64,000 nucleotides of DNA from Shinella zoogloeoides (GCF_003574625.1 NZ_QNUJ01000010.1:165620-229619); one strand, 5' to 3'; shown: positions 17,567 to 26,647, counted from the stretch's first letter. Notes: generated from the letters alone by a model not told the origin. Numbers and translations: made by a program.

Positions 17567-17638
17567 GGGTTTTTCTCCTTGTGAGGTTGGTGGCCCGCCG
17601 GAGCTCTCTTGAAGGAACGCCCCGGCGGTCGAAGGGTT

Positions 17639-18832
17639 TCAGGCGGGTTGGCAGGCGGCGTCCGGCTGGCTGCGCTCGCGCCGGTCGAGCGCGCCGCTGG
17701 CAAGGGTCAGGCCGAGCGCGCCGGCAACGAGGATGGCGCCGACCCACGGCGTTGCGCCGAGGCCGAGCGGGGAGGCGACCACCATGCCGCCAATCCAGGC
17801 GCCGGCGGCGATACCGAGGTTGAAGGCGGCGATGTTGAGCGCCGAGGCGACGTCGACGGCGGCCGGGCGATGGCGCTGCGCCATGGCGACGACATAGAGC
17901 TGGAGACCGGGCACGTTGGCGAAGGACAGGAAGCCGAGCGCGGCGAGCGTGACGAGCGCCAGGGCCGGCGAGGGGGCGGTGAAGGTGAAGAGCACCAGCA
18001 CGGCGGCCTGCAGGGCGAAGAGCACGACGAGCGCCCTGACGGGATCGCGGTCCGCCACCTTGCCGCCGACGACATTGCCGAGCGCGATGGCCGCGCCATA
18101 GAGCACCAGCACGAGGCTGACCGTACTTTCGGAAAGGCCGGTGACCTGCTGCAGCAGCGGCGAGAGGAAGGTGAAGGTGACGAAGGTGCCGCCATAGCCG
18201 AGCGCCGTCATGGCGAAGACGATCAGCAGCCGGCCGGAGCCGAGCACGCGCACCTGTTCCATCAGGCCGGCCGGCTCCTCGCGCTTGAGGTTCGCCGGCA
18301 GCAGGAGGGCGATGGCGGCGAAGGCGACGAGGCCGAGGCCGGCCACGGCCCAGAAGGTGGCGCGCCAGCCGAAGGTCTGGCCGATGAAGGTGCCGAGCGG
18401 CACGCCGGTGACGATGGCGACCGTCAGCCCCATGAACATCATGGAGATGGCGGAGGCGCGCTTGTCCGGCGCGACGAGATCGGCCGCGATGGTGGCGCCG
18501 ACGGAGAAGAAGACGCCATGCGCGAAGGCCGACAGCACCCGGCCGGAAAGCAGCATGCCGTAGCTCGGCGCGAGCGCCGCCAGCGCGTTGCCGGCGATGA
18601 AGAGCGCCATGAGGCCGAGCAGCAGCGGCTTGCGGCCGAGCTTTCCGGTAAGCGCCGTCAAAACGGGTGCGCCGAAAGTGACGCCGAGCGCGTAGACGGA
18701 AACGATGAGGCCGGCGAGCGGCAGGGTGATGTGAAGGTCGGAGGCGACGGTCGGCAAGAGGCCGACGATCACGAATTCCGTGGTGCCGATCGCATAGGCC
18801 GCGACGGTCAGGGCAAGGAGGGCAAGTGGCAT
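17639..18832 (-). CDS. MFS transporter, AraJ/YdhP-like DHA1 family
   Basis: The 397-residue protein has the DHA1 N-terminus (YAIGTTEFVIVGLLPTVA), the loop GKLGRKPLLLG, and GVPLGTFIGQTFGWRATFW typical of AraJ/YdhP-type exporters. These export sugars, purine analogues or drugs. It is divergent from a LysR gene, with a symmetric site in between, and is followed by the aldo/keto reductase. The arrangement suggests an inducible export-plus-reduction module for a carbonyl compound; that is inference. Confidence 0.87.
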   Translation of the reverse strand: MPLALLALTVAAYAIGTTEFVIVGLLPTVASDLHITLPLAGLIVSVYALGVTFGAPVLTALTGKLGRKPLLLGLMALFIAGNALAALAPSYGMLLSGRVLSAFAHGVFFSVGATIAADLVAPDKRASAISMMFMGLTVAIVTGVPLGTFIGQTFGWRATFWAVAGLGLVAFAAIALLLPANLKREEPAGLMEQVRVLGSGRLLIVFAMTALGYGGTFVTFTFLSPLLQQVTGLSESTVSLVLVLYGAAIALGNVVGGKVADRDPVRALVVLFALQAAVLVLFTFTAPSPALALVTLAALGFLSFANVPGLQLYVVAMAQRHRPAAVDVASALNIAAFNLGIAAGAWIGGMVVASPLGLGATPWVGAILVAGALGLTLASGALDRRERSQPDAACQPA

Positions 18833-18944
18833 GGTTCAATCCCCGCGCCCGGTGGCCGGGCGTCCTGTTGGTGGGTGATCAGGTTCGGGGCGGAATATGG
18901 GGCAGGGCCACTTGCGCGTTAATCGGGAGCAGTGGATAAGAATA

Positions 18945-18961
18945 TGTGAAGTCAATTCACA
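18945..18961. promoter_or_regulatory. TGTGAA-N5-TTCACA inverted repeat at LysR/MFS divergence
   Basis: A 17-bp interrupted palindrome ends 8 bp before the LysR start codon. It contains the T-N11-A core expected of LysR-type sites. It is a candidate binding site for autoregulation and for control of the divergent MFS/AKR pair. Confidence 0.5.
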
Positions 18962-18969
18962 GGTGGCGC

Positions 18970-19860
18970 ATGGACAACCGGGCCGGCGAAATGGAGGTCT
19001 TCGTGCTGGCGGCGGAGCTGAAGAGCTTTTCCGCCGCGGGTCGCAAGCTGCGCCTGTCGCCCTCCGCCGTCAGCAAGCTCGTCACCCGTATCGAGGACCG
19101 GCTCGGCGCGCGGCTTCTGGTGCGCACCACGCGCCGGCTGGAACTGACGCCGGAGGGCGAGGTCTATCTCGGCCGGGCGCGGCGCATCCTGTCGGAGATT
19201 GCAGAGACGGAGCGGATCGTCGCCGAGGGCGCGAAGGTCGTGCCGCGCGGCCCGCTCCGCGTCAACGCGTCGGTGGGCTTCGGCGAGCGCTACATCCTGC
19301 CGCTGCTGCCGGCCTTCCTGGCGCTCTACCCGGAGATCGAACTGGACCTGACGCTGACGGACGGGGTGATCGACGTGATCGGCGAGCGCACCGACGTCGC
19401 CATCCGCTCCGGCCCGTTGCGAGACTCCTCTTTGAAGGCGCGCAAGCTGCTGGAAAGCCGCAAGGTCGTCATCGCCTCGCCGGATTATCTCGCAAGGCAC
19501 GGTACCCCGCAGCATCCCGCCGATCTCGCCGCCCACAATTGCCTGCGCTTCAACTTCCGCCGCAGCATGGACGACTGGCCCTTCCTGTCGGAGGATGGCG
19601 CCACCGAGCCCTATGAGATCACGGGCAACATGCTGGTCTCCAGCGGTGCGATCCTGCGCCAGCTCTGCCTCGATGGCCTCGGCCTCGGCCGCATCGGCCG
19701 CTTCCATGTCGAGCCCGACATCGCCGCCGGCACGCTGGTGCCTGTAATGGAGGCCTTCAATCCTGGTGATATCGAGATCGTTCACGCCGTCTTCGCCGGC
19801 CACGAGCATCTGGCCGCGCGCATCCGCGCCTTCATCGATTTCCTCGTGGAGAAGATCTGA
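18970..19860 (+). CDS. LysR-family transcriptional regulator
   Basis: A 296-residue LTTR. The helix-turn-helix is at about 18-45 (KSFSAAGRKLRLSPSAVSKLVTRIEDRLG) and the periplasmic-binding-protein-like effector domain at about 90-295. The sequence is closest in style to the DsdC/PA0477-like group that regulates adjacent transporters. ATG 18970 starts just before the helix-turn-helix; an in-frame upstream ATG at 18946 would place the operator inside the gene. Likely target: the divergent MFS and reductase genes. Confidence 0.88.
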   Translation: MDNRAGEMEVFVLAAELKSFSAAGRKLRLSPSAVSKLVTRIEDRLGARLLVRTTRRLELTPEGEVYLGRARRILSEIAETERIVAEGAKVVPRGPLRVNASVGFGERYILPLLPAFLALYPEIELDLTLTDGVIDVIGERTDVAIRSGPLRDSSLKARKLLESRKVVIASPDYLARHGTPQHPADLAAHNCLRFNFRRSMDDWPFLSEDGATEPYEITGNMLVSSGAILRQLCLDGLGLGRIGRFHVEPDIAAGTLVPVMEAFNPGDIEIVHAVFAGHEHLAARIRAFIDFLVEKI

Positions 19861-19863
19861 GGG

Positions 19864-20637
19864 TCAGGATTTCACGGCGATGATGAAAATCCGCGGGAAG
19901 CGCAGCAGGCGCTGCCCGTCCGCCATCGGTCGGTAGGCCTTGCCGATGCGCGCCTCGTAATCCGCGAGGAAGCCATCCCGCTCCCGCGCCGGGATGCGGT
20001 CGAGATAGGGGCGCAGCCCCGTGCCCTTGACCCATTCGACGATAGCCGCCGCATCCGGCATCGGGTGGTTGTAGGCGGTGTGCCAGACGTCGACACGCGC
20101 CGCCTTCGGCCCGAGCGCATCGAAATAGGCGGCGGGGCTGGGCAGCGGCTTGCGGCGCGGCGTACCCTCGGCAAAGGCGCTGTGCCAGGGGCCGGCCAGC
20201 GCGCTTTCCTCCATCAGGAGATGGGAGGGTTCGGTAAGGTTGTCCGGCATCTGCACGGCCAGAACGCCGCCGGGGCGAAGGCCGTCCATCAGCCGCGTCA
20301 TCAGTGCCACATGATCGGGCAGCCACTGGAAGACGGCATTGGCGAAGAGCAGGGCGGCCGGCTCCGGCGGCTGCCATTTGGCAAGGTCGCATTCGACGAA
20401 ATCCACGCCCGGCAGGCGCTGGCGCGCCGCCTTCAGCATGTCGGCCGCGCTGTCGACGCCGCGCACGCCCCGGCCGGGGAAGCGCCTGACCAGCAGTTCC
20501 GTCGAATTGCCGGGGCCGCAGCCGAGGTCATAGACCGTGCCGGCCCTGAGATCGGCGGGCACCTGGGCGAGAAGATCGGCGGCCGGGCGCGTGCGCTCGT
20601 CCTCGAATTTCAGGTACTGTGCGGCGGACCAGGCCAT
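19864..20637 (-). CDS. tam: trans-aconitate 2-methyltransferase
   Basis: A 257-residue class I SAM-dependent methyltransferase. The SAM motif [20 protein letters not shown] is near residues 40-60. The family hallmarks [24 protein letters not shown] at the N-terminus and [12 protein letters not shown] are both present. Tam methylates trans-aconitate, a damaged form of a TCA-cycle intermediate. It follows the haloacid dehalogenase gene with one base between stop and start, so the two form an operon. The 3' end converges on the LysR gene with 3 nt between. Confidence 0.9.
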   Translation of the reverse strand: MAWSAAQYLKFEDERTRPAADLLAQVPADLRAGTVYDLGCGPGNSTELLVRRFPGRGVRGVDSAADMLKAARQRLPGVDFVECDLAKWQPPEPAALLFANAVFQWLPDHVALMTRLMDGLRPGGVLAVQMPDNLTEPSHLLMEESALAGPWHSAFAEGTPRRKPLPSPAAYFDALGPKAARVDVWHTAYNHPMPDAAAIVEWVKGTGLRPYLDRIPARERDGFLADYEARIGKAYRPMADGQRLLRFPRIFIIAVKS

Positions 20638-20638
20638 C

Positions 20639-21289
20639 TTACAGGCTCTCCAGCGAAGGCAGGATAAGGGACGGGCCGAGGTCGAAATATTCGTCCGGCA
20701 TGTTGGACCGGTTGATCCAGACGGTGCGGAAGCCGAATTTCGTCGCCCCGGCAATGTCCCAGCGGTTGGAAGACTGGAAGGAGACGGCATTCGGATAGAG
20801 CCGGTAATTCGTCGTCACCAGATCGTAGACGGCGGGGGCGGTCTTGTAAGTCTTCAGCGCATCCACCGAGAAGATATCATCAATCACGGTATCGAGCGCC
20901 GCATTCTTCACCGCCGAGGCCAGCATGGCGGGCGAGCCGTTGGAGAGGATGGCGATATGCGCGCCGCGCTGCTTCAGCGCCTTCAGCACGGCCGGCACTT
21001 CCGGATAGCAGTCGAGCTTCCAGTAGGCGTCGAGCAGCTTCTGCCGCAGCGCGGGATCGACACCGCCGATGCGCTGGAACGTATAGTCGAGCGCCTGCTC
21101 GGTGAGCTGCCAGAAATCGGCATAGGCGCCCATCAGCGCCCGCGTCCAGGAATATTCGAGCTGCTTGGCGCGCCAGATCTCGGAGAATATCTGGTAGTTC
21201 GGCCCGACATCCCCCGCATGCCGCCGCACCGCCGCATGCACATCGAACAGCGTGCCATAGGCGTCGAACACATAGGCGGCATGGGACAT
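20639..21289 (-). CDS. type II (L-2-)haloacid dehalogenase
   Basis: A 216-residue HAD-superfamily enzyme. Visible residues are the nucleophile D9 in [10 protein letters not shown]40 in [10 protein letters not shown], the LSNGS motif, the lysine in YKTAPAVY, and [10 protein letters not shown], together diagnostic of L-2-haloacid dehalogenase type II. Such enzymes hydrolyse 2-haloalkanoic acids to 2-hydroxy acids; housekeeping relatives may act on other substrates. It is the first gene of the pair with tam. Confidence 0.9.
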   Translation of the reverse strand: MSHAAYVFDAYGTLFDVHAAVRRHAGDVGPNYQIFSEIWRAKQLEYSWTRALMGAYADFWQLTEQALDYTFQRIGGVDPALRQKLLDAYWKLDCYPEVPAVLKALKQRGAHIAILSNGSPAMLASAVKNAALDTVIDDIFSVDALKTYKTAPAVYDLVTTNYRLYPNAVSFQSSNRWDIAGATKFGFRTVWINRSNMPDEYFDLGPSLILPSLESL

Positions 21290-21368
21290 GGTGGCGATTC
21301 TCCTGCACTTTGCCGTCGATTGGCGGTTATCGGGCGGCGAATGTCAATTGTTCGTATCGGGTGGGGCA

Positions 21369-21521
21369 CCCCCCTCTGGCCTGCCGGCCATCTCCCCCAC
21401 AAGGGGGAGATTGGATGGAGCGACGTTTCGCTTCCTCTCCAGCGCTGCTGTGTGAGCTAGTTTCTTGCCTCTTGCCGATCTCCCCCCTTGTGGGGGAGAT
21501 GCCCGGCAGGGCAGAGGGGGG
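21369..21521. repeat. RIME-like palindromic intergenic element, copy 2
   Basis: About 153 bp, homologous along its length to 6162-6313, including the core GGAGATTGGATGGAGCG and the right arm ending GGCAGGGCAGAGGGGGG. The left arm differs in the compensating pair CTGGCCTGCCGGCC. It lies between the haloacid dehalogenase promoter region and the alcohol dehydrogenase stop. Confidence 0.85.
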
Positions 21522-21540
21522 TGAGCCAAGCCCACCACCC

Positions 21541-22581
21541 TCAGAACCGCGTGATCACGCTGATCCCCAGATCCGTCGCCCGGTCCATCGCCATCAGCGC
21601 CGGCACGGCTTCCTCAAGCCCGATATGCCGGCCGATCAGCTTCTGCGGCGAAAGCTTGCCGCTTTCGATCATCGCCAGCATGGCGTCGTAGCGCCAGGCC
21701 TGCATGCCGTGGCTGCCGTAAATCTCCAGCTCGTGGCCGATGACCTGCGCCATGGGAATCTGCGGCGTCGCATGGTCGGCCAGCATCAGCCCCACCTGCA
21801 CATGCCGCCCGCGCCGCCGCAAATTCTTGATCGAATTGAAGCAGGTGACGGGCGAGCCAAGCGCGTCGACAGAGGCATGCGCCCCGCCGCCGGTGATCTC
21901 CCGCACCGCCTCGGCGACATCGGCCACCGCGCGGGCATTGATCGCCGCGACCGCGCCCATCTTCTTCGCGAAGTCCAGTTTCTCGGGGGAGATGTCGATC
22001 GCGATGGGGTTCGCCCCCAGCGCGGCGGCGATCATGATGGCCGAGAGGCCGACGCCCCCGCAGCCATGCACCGCCACCCATTCCCCGCCGGTCACCCGCG
22101 CCTGGTCCACCACCGCGCGGAAGGAGGTGGCGAAGCGGCAGCCGAGGCTGGCGGCCGTGGCATAGTCGATGGCTTCCGGCAGGTGCACGAGGTTCTGGTC
22201 GGCATGGTCGATGGCGACATATTCGGCGAAGGACCCCCAATGGGTGAAGCCCGGCTGGAACTGTTCTTCGCAGACCTGTTGATTGCCCGAGCGGCACTCG
22301 CCGCAATGGCCGCAGCCGGAGACGAAGGGCACGGTCACCCGCTCGCCCTCGCGGAAGCGGGTAACGGCCTTGCCGACCGCCGCCACCGTGCCGGCGAGCT
22401 CGTGCCCCGGCACATGCGGCAGTTTGATATCGGGATCGTGACCCATCCAGCCGTGCCAGTCGCTGCGGCAAAGCCCCGTCGCCTCGACCTTGATCACCAC
22501 GCCGCCGGGCGTCGGCGCCGGATCCGGCAGGACGCGGATATCCGGTTTCGCTTCAAAGGCTTCGTAGTACATCGCGCGCAT
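21541..22581 (-). CDS. zinc-dependent alcohol dehydrogenase
   Basis: A 346-residue medium-chain dehydrogenase. The catalytic zinc ligands include C38 (GLCRSDWHG) and H60-E61 (PGHE). The structural zinc is held by C90, C93, C96 and C104 ([15 protein letters not shown]). The nucleotide site is GCGGVGLSA. It oxidises an alcohol or reduces an aldehyde with NAD(P); substrate is not evident, though the sequence resembles the Zn-ADHs annotated for sugar-alcohol or formaldehyde-type substrates. It appears monocistronic. Confidence 0.9.
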   Translation of the reverse strand: MRAMYYEAFEAKPDIRVLPDPAPTPGGVVIKVEATGLCRSDWHGWMGHDPDIKLPHVPGHELAGTVAAVGKAVTRFREGERVTVPFVSGCGHCGECRSGNQQVCEEQFQPGFTHWGSFAEYVAIDHADQNLVHLPEAIDYATAASLGCRFATSFRAVVDQARVTGGEWVAVHGCGGVGLSAIMIAAALGANPIAIDISPEKLDFAKKMGAVAAINARAVADVAEAVREITGGGAHASVDALGSPVTCFNSIKNLRRRGRHVQVGLMLADHATPQIPMAQVIGHELEIYGSHGMQAWRYDAMLAMIESGKLSPQKLIGRHIGLEEAVPALMAMDRATDLGISVITRF

Positions 22582-22746
22582 GGCCGTCTCCCTTTGTCTC
22601 TTCTATCGCATGCACCCGGAAACCCCTCAACCGGGCCATCCATGACAAGACCTGATGCACCCATTCAACATCTTGAATGGACATGCGGCGCGCTCTGGCG
22701 GAAGGCAGGGCGACTTGACCGCTCATCCCGGTCGGGCCTTGATGGG

Positions 22747-22852
22747 CCAGGGCATTTCCGCTTTTCTCGCGAACCGCGAAACCGCTCCGGCTCTTTGGTT
22801 CTTCGCATTGGCGGACGCCGAACCGCTCCGCCCTTTGCCGGAAATGCTCTGG
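22747..22852. repeat. short palindromic repeat family D, touching a ribosome-binding site
   Basis: Inverted ends CCAGGGCATTTCCG and CCGGAAATGCTCTGG enclose a GAACCGC-rich centre. Related copies are at 24499-24544, 25894-25939 and 46865-46922. The right end runs into GGAAGGAG, the ribosome-binding site of the aminotransferase at 22867. Confidence 0.7.
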
Positions 22853-22866
22853 AAGGAGTTTGAAAC

Positions 22867-23751
22867 ATGCCAGTCGATACCTCACCGCGCTCCGCCACCT
22901 GGACCTTCGTGGACGGCGAATGGATTTCCGGCAACCCGCCGCTCATCGGCCCCACCTCGCATGCCATGTGGCTCGGCTCGACCGTCTTCGATGGCGCGCG
23001 CTGGTTCGACGGCATCGCGCCGGACCTCGACCTGCATTGCCGGCGCATCAACCGCTCCGCCGAGGCGCTGGGCCTTGCGGCGACCGTCTCCCCGGAAGAG
23101 ATCGAGGCGCTCGCCTGGGAAGGCGTCAAGAAATTCGACGGCAGGACGGCGATCTATATCAAGCCGATGTACTGGGCCGAGCACGGCTCGCCGATCAGCG
23201 TCGTGGCGCCGGATGCGGGCTCCACCCGCTTCGCGCTCTGCCTGTTCGAGGCCTCGCTGGGCGATCCGAATGCCCGCTCCTCGCTGACGGTCTCGCCCTT
23301 CCGCCGCCCGACGGTGGAATGCATGCCGACGGATGCCAAGGCCGGCTGCCTCTACCCGAACAATGCCCGCATGCTGGTCGAGGCCCGCAAGCGCGGCTTC
23401 GACAACGCCCTGGTGCGCGACATGCTGGGCAACGTCGCCGAGACCGCCTCGTCCAACATCTTCATGGTGCGCGACGGCGTCGTCTTCACCCCCGCCGCCA
23501 ACCACACCTTCCTTGCCGGCATCACGCGCAGCCGCGTCATCGGCCTTCTGCGGGACGCTGGCTTCGACGTGGTCGAGACCACGCTCACCCCGGCCGACTT
23601 TGCAGCGGCCGACGAGATCTTCACCTCCGGCAACTATTCCAAGGTCGTCCCCGTTACCCGCTTCGAGGACCGCGACCTTCCCCACGGCCCCATCACCGCC
23701 AAGGCCCGCGACCTCTATTTCGACTGGGCGCATTCGAACGGCGATGCGTGA
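22867..23751 (+). CDS. branched-chain amino-acid aminotransferase-like PLP enzyme
   Basis: A 294-residue fold-type IV PLP enzyme. The PLP lysine is K158 in TDAKAGCLYPNN and the phosphate/cofactor glutamate is E192 in GNVAETASSNIFM. The match is to the branched-chain aminotransferase (IlvE) family, though D-amino-acid transaminases and aminodeoxychorismate lyases share the fold. GGAAGGAGTTTGAAAC precedes ATG 22867. The gene stands alone, not in an ilv operon, so a specialised paralogue is possible. Confidence 0.85.
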   Translation: MPVDTSPRSATWTFVDGEWISGNPPLIGPTSHAMWLGSTVFDGARWFDGIAPDLDLHCRRINRSAEALGLAATVSPEEIEALAWEGVKKFDGRTAIYIKPMYWAEHGSPISVVAPDAGSTRFALCLFEASLGDPNARSSLTVSPFRRPTVECMPTDAKAGCLYPNNARMLVEARKRGFDNALVRDMLGNVAETASSNIFMVRDGVVFTPAANHTFLAGITRSRVIGLLRDAGFDVVETTLTPADFAAADEIFTSGNYSKVVPVTRFEDRDLPHGPITAKARDLYFDWAHSNGDA

Positions 23752-23801
23752 ATGAGGAAAGGCCGGTGGGAAGGCCGCTTCGGTCATGCCGGCGGCCCCC
23801 G

Positions 23802-23866
23802 CCATCCGCCTGCCGGCCCCTTTTCCCCGTCGGGGAGAAGGCGGCCCGAAGGGTCGGATGAGGGGG
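23802..23866. repeat. CTTCTCCCC-family palindromic repeat
   Basis: A 65-bp copy with both tail types: CCATCCGCCTGCCGGCCCC at one end and GGCCCGAAGGGTCGGATGAG at the other, around TTTTCCCCGTCGGGGAGAAG. It follows the aminotransferase stop. Confidence 0.8.
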
Positions 23867-23912
23867 CTCGCTGCCAGTAGCGACGCCTGCCGAAGCCCGG
23901 CGGGGTCGTCGC

Positions 23913-24305
23913 CTATTCCTGCCCCGCCGCATCCTGCGTCGTATTGTCCCCCGTCTCGGCGCGCTTCTTCGCCGCCGCCTCGCGCTCGCTTTCCCGCACC
24001 ACATGCAGGAATTCCGCGGCAATCGGCGGGGAGACTTCCACCGTCTTCTTCTGCTTGTCGTAGATGCAGACATAGGTGATCTGGCTCTTCGATTCCGGCG
24101 AAAGTCCCTCGATCGCCGCGATGCCGAAGGATTGCGTGCCGGTCGGCTCGACGAAGACGTTCGGCGTTCCCAGCACCTCCGGCAGGCTGGCAAGGCAGCT
24201 TTTCTCCACATCCGCGCGGAATTCCTCCCAGGCATCGGAGGAAGAGGCATGGGCGCCGGCGGCGGCAAGCGAGAGGACGAGGGCGGAAAGGGGGATGATG
24301 CGCAT
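23913..24305 (-). CDS. hypothetical exported protein, 130 residues
   Basis: A Sec signal (MRIIPLSALVLSLAAAGAHA) precedes a mature region of about 110 residues with two cysteines (EKSCLASL and TYVCIYDKQKK) that may form a disulphide. The C-terminus is charged and disordered-looking (REAAAKKRAETGDNTTQDA). I do not recognise the family. Its location suggests a periplasmic protein. It is divergent from sodB with 263 bp between, which holds a repeat copy. Confidence 0.7.
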   Translation of the reverse strand: MRIIPLSALVLSLAAAGAHASSSDAWEEFRADVEKSCLASLPEVLGTPNVFVEPTGTQSFGIAAIEGLSPESKSQITYVCIYDKQKKTVEVSPPIAAEFLHVVRESEREAAAKKRAETGDNTTQDAAGQE

Positions 24306-24498
24306 GGAGGGCTCCGGGTTGGCGGGAAGGGCGAAACGCCGCGAATCGGAAAGGGGTTCCGCCCGCCCTTGATCCGGCAGGCGAAACGGGAAGGATTTTG
24401 CCGCATGTCAGGAAAATTTGGAAGGCGGGCGGTTGCCTCTTCCGGTTGCCGCTCCTATGTTCCGCTCACGGATTTCCTTCACAAAATTCCGTCGCCAG

Positions 24499-24544
24499 AG
24501 CAATTCCAGCATTGGCCGGGAAACCGGCCCGCCTTCGGAATTGC
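24499..24544. repeat. family D palindromic repeat upstream of sodB
   Basis: AGCAATTCC at 24499 and GGAATTGC ending 24544 are inverted ends of about 46 bp, with an internal hairpin GGCCGGGAAACCGGCC. It ends 25 bp before the sodB start and so lies in its 5' leader or promoter. Confidence 0.6.
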
Positions 24545-24568
24545 GGCAAACAAAGAGGAGACACCATC

Positions 24569-25171
24569 ATGGCTTTCGAACTTCCGCCGCTTCCCTACGA
24601 TTACGACGCGCTCGCGCCCTTCATGTCGCGCGAGACCCTCGAATATCACCACGACAAGCACCACAAGGCCTATGTCGACAACGGCAACAAGCTGGCGGAG
24701 GAAGCGGGCCTTGCGAACCTCTCCCTCGAAGAGATCGTCAAGAAGTCCTACGGCACCAACCAGGGCCTCTTCAACAATGCCGGCCAGCACTACAACCACG
24801 TCCATTTCTGGAAGTGGATGAAGAAGGGCGGCGGCGGCAAGAGCCTGCCGGGCGCGCTGCAGAAGGCCATCGACAGCGATCTGGGCGGCTATGACAAGTT
24901 CAAGGCCGATTTCGTCGCCGCCGGCACCACGCAGTTCGGCTCCGGCTGGGCCTGGCTCTCCGTCAAGGACGGCAAGCTCGCCATCTCCAAGACCCCGAAC
25001 GGCGAGAACCCGCTGGTCCACGGCGCGGAACCGATCCTCGGCGTCGACGTGTGGGAACATTCCTACTACATCGACTACCGCAACGCCCGCCCGAAATACC
25101 TCGAAGCCTTCGTCGACAGCCTGATCAACTGGGACTACGTCCTGGAGCGCTACGAAGCCGCAACGAAGTAA
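24569..25171 (+). CDS. sodB: superoxide dismutase, Fe/Mn family
   Basis: A 200-residue cytoplasmic enzyme that converts superoxide to peroxide and oxygen. The metal ligands are H27 (LEYHHDKHH), H77 (FNNAGQHYNHVHFW), D160 and H164 (DVWEHSYYIDY). A glutamine in FNNAGQ, rather than one near GSGWAWL alone, points to the iron (SodB) or cambialistic type. AAAGAGGAG precedes ATG 24569. A strong terminator follows the stop. Length is normal. Confidence 0.95.
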   Translation: MAFELPPLPYDYDALAPFMSRETLEYHHDKHHKAYVDNGNKLAEEAGLANLSLEEIVKKSYGTNQGLFNNAGQHYNHVHFWKWMKKGGGGKSLPGALQKAIDSDLGGYDKFKADFVAAGTTQFGSGWAWLSVKDGKLAISKTPNGENPLVHGAEPILGVDVWEHSYYIDYRNARPKYLEAFVDSLINWDYVLERYEAATK

Positions 25172-25193
25172 GCCTTCGGCTTATCGGATTTCG

Positions 25194-25225
25194 AAAACCC
25201 CGGTCGGAAACGGCCGGGGTTTTTG
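25194..25225 (+). terminator. rho-independent terminator of sodB
   Basis: AAAACCCCGG and CCGGGGTTTTT form a stem around TCGGAAACGG, with a T-run directly after. It lies 22 bp past the sodB stop. Confidence 0.9.
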
Positions 25226-25321
25226 TTTGGCGAGCCTTCTCTCCAGCTGCCGAAAAGGAACGGGTTTTTCAATTTCGTCCGATGTGTGATATTGTGCTGA
25301 CATGTACACAAACCAGTACGG

Positions 25322-25588
25322 ATGGCCACCATGAGCAGCACGACGATGACGATCCGCGTCAGCATCGACATCAAGGAAAAGCTCGACAGGCTGGCGGCGG
25401 ACACGCGCCGCAGCCGCTCCTTCCTCGCCGCCGAGGCGGTCTCGGCCTATGTCGCCAGGGAACTGGCGATCGTAGAGGGCATCAGCGAAGGCCTTGAGGA
25501 CGTTCGCAAGGGGCGGACGGTTTCGCATGAGGAAGCCATGTCCGAACTCGCCTCCGCGATCGATACGGCTGAGCGCGACCGGTCGTGA
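25322..25588 (+). CDS. ParD/RHH-type antitoxin
   Basis: An 88-residue ribbon-helix-helix protein. The N-terminal strand-helix-helix reads MTIRVSIDIKEKLDRLAADTRRSRSFLAAEAVSAYV, and the charged C-terminal tail should wrap the toxin. ATG 25322 or ATG 25331 may be used. The last bases overlap the toxin start as GTGA, giving coupled translation. It is expected to repress its own promoter, located between the sodB terminator and 25322. Confidence 0.85.
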   Translation: MATMSSTTMTIRVSIDIKEKLDRLAADTRRSRSFLAAEAVSAYVARELAIVEGISEGLEDVRKGRTVSHEEAMSELASAIDTAERDRS

Positions 25589-25893
25589 AGCGTCCCGTCC
25601 GATGGTCCCGCGCGGCTCTCGATGACCTGAAGCAGCAGGTCCGCCACATCGCGAAGGACGATCCCGCAGCGGCACGCTCGGTTGCCGCGCGGATCGATGC
25701 GGCGGCGGTCCTGCTGGGCGAACGCGCCGTCGGCCGGCCGGGCCGGGTCGGCGGCACCTACGAGAAATCGGTGAGCGGTCTTCCCTATGTTCTCGCCTAT
25801 TGCATGGAGATGGCCGAGGGGCGGGAGACCCTGTTCATCCTGCGCGTCATCCATGCCGCGCGGCAATGGCCGCGCGAGGAATGGCCGGAATAG
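25585..25893 (+). CDS. ParE/RelE-superfamily toxin
   Basis: A 102-residue protein of the RelE/ParE fold: RPVRWSRAALDDLKQQVRHIAKDDPAAA at the N-terminus, GRPGRVGGTYEKSVSGLPYVLAY in the core, and FILRVIHAARQWP at the end. The HAARQWP ending is typical of ParE toxins, which poison gyrase, rather than of RelE ribosome-dependent RNases, but I cannot separate them firmly. The start is GTG 25585, overlapping the antitoxin stop. Confidence 0.88.
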   Translation: MKRPVRWSRAALDDLKQQVRHIAKDDPAAARSVAARIDAAAVLLGERAVGRPGRVGGTYEKSVSGLPYVLAYCMEMAEGRETLFILRVIHAARQWPREEWPE

Positions 25894-25939
25894 GGCAATT
25901 CCGGCAAAGTGGAGCGCGGTTTTGCATCCGGAATGCGTG
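25894..25939. repeat. family D palindromic repeat after parE
   Basis: GGGCAATTCCGG and CCGGAATGCG are inverted ends flanking AAAGTGGAGCGCGGTTTTGC. It fills the space between the converging parE and WYL-regulator genes. Confidence 0.65.
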
Positions 25940-25945
25940 AAACGC

Positions 25946-26647
25946 TTAGGAACCCGCCGCCGCCCGGTTCTCCGCCCAGCCGGAAATCCACATCTGCCGC
26001 AGTCCGTCGCCTTCGCCGCGAAAGTTCCCGCCCGTCGCTTCGCAGGCCTCCACCCGGTCGGCGCGGAAATTGCGGATGGCCTGGCGCAGTTCGCACCAGG
26101 CGACGATGTTCGCCGTTTCCGAATAGTAGATGAGCGCGATGGGGCGGATGGTGCGCTCGGTGGCGCGGGCATATTCGTCGCGGTAGTCGATGAGCAGCTT
26201 CTCCTCGTCGCGGATCGCCCGGCGCACCGTGGCAAGGTCGATGCCCTCGGGCTGGCGCGGCGCGGTGCCCCAGGCGTGCAGCGCGCGGGCGGAAAGCGTC
26301 TGGCGCAGCGGCGGCGGCACGGCGCCGGCGACCTTCTCGCCCACCCTTCTGGCGGCCGCCTTCAGCTCCGCGTCCCCTGTTCGCTCCAGAAGGGCGAGCG
26401 CCAGCACCACGGCCTCCGTCTCCTCGATGGTGAACATCAGCGGCGGCAGGTCGAAGCCGGGACGCAGGATATAGCCGATGCCGCGCTCGCCCTCGACCGG
26501 CACGCGCATCGCCTGCAGCGCGGCGATGTCGCGGTAGATCGAGCGCGCCGTCACCTCCAGCCGTTCGGCGATCTCGGCCGCGGTCACCGGCTGGCGGGCG
26601 AGCCTGAGGATCTGGATGATCTCGAAGAGCCGGGATGCCTTGCGCAT
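25946..26647 (-). CDS. YafY-type regulator with WYL domain
   Basis: A 233-residue regulator. An N-terminal winged helix-turn-helix (MRKASRLFEIIQILR ... TAAEIAERLEVTARSIYRDIAALQ) is followed by a WYL sensor domain (about 130-210, with LLIDYRD and PIALIYYSETANIVAWCELR). WYL proteins bind nucleic acid or small ligands. ATG 26647 begins at the family N-terminus. It is divergent from a LysE exporter, with ACTGACA half-sites beside both starts, so it probably controls that exporter and itself. Confidence 0.88.
   Translation of the reverse strand: MRKASRLFEIIQILRLARQPVTAAEIAERLEVTARSIYRDIAALQAMRVPVEGERGIGYILRPGFDLPPLMFTIEETEAVVLALALLERTGDAELKAAARRVGEKVAGAVPPPLRQTLSARALHAWGTAPRQPEGIDLATVRRAIRDEEKLLIDYRDEYARATERTIRPIALIYYSETANIVAWCELRQAIRNFRADRVEACEATGGNFRGEGDGLRQMWISGWAENRAAAGS

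Noticed and set aside
15041..17584. 847-codon plus-strand frame across repeat elements
   Set aside because: It runs through RIME-like repeats and antisense to an MFS and an aldo/keto reductase gene. No domain is recognisable.
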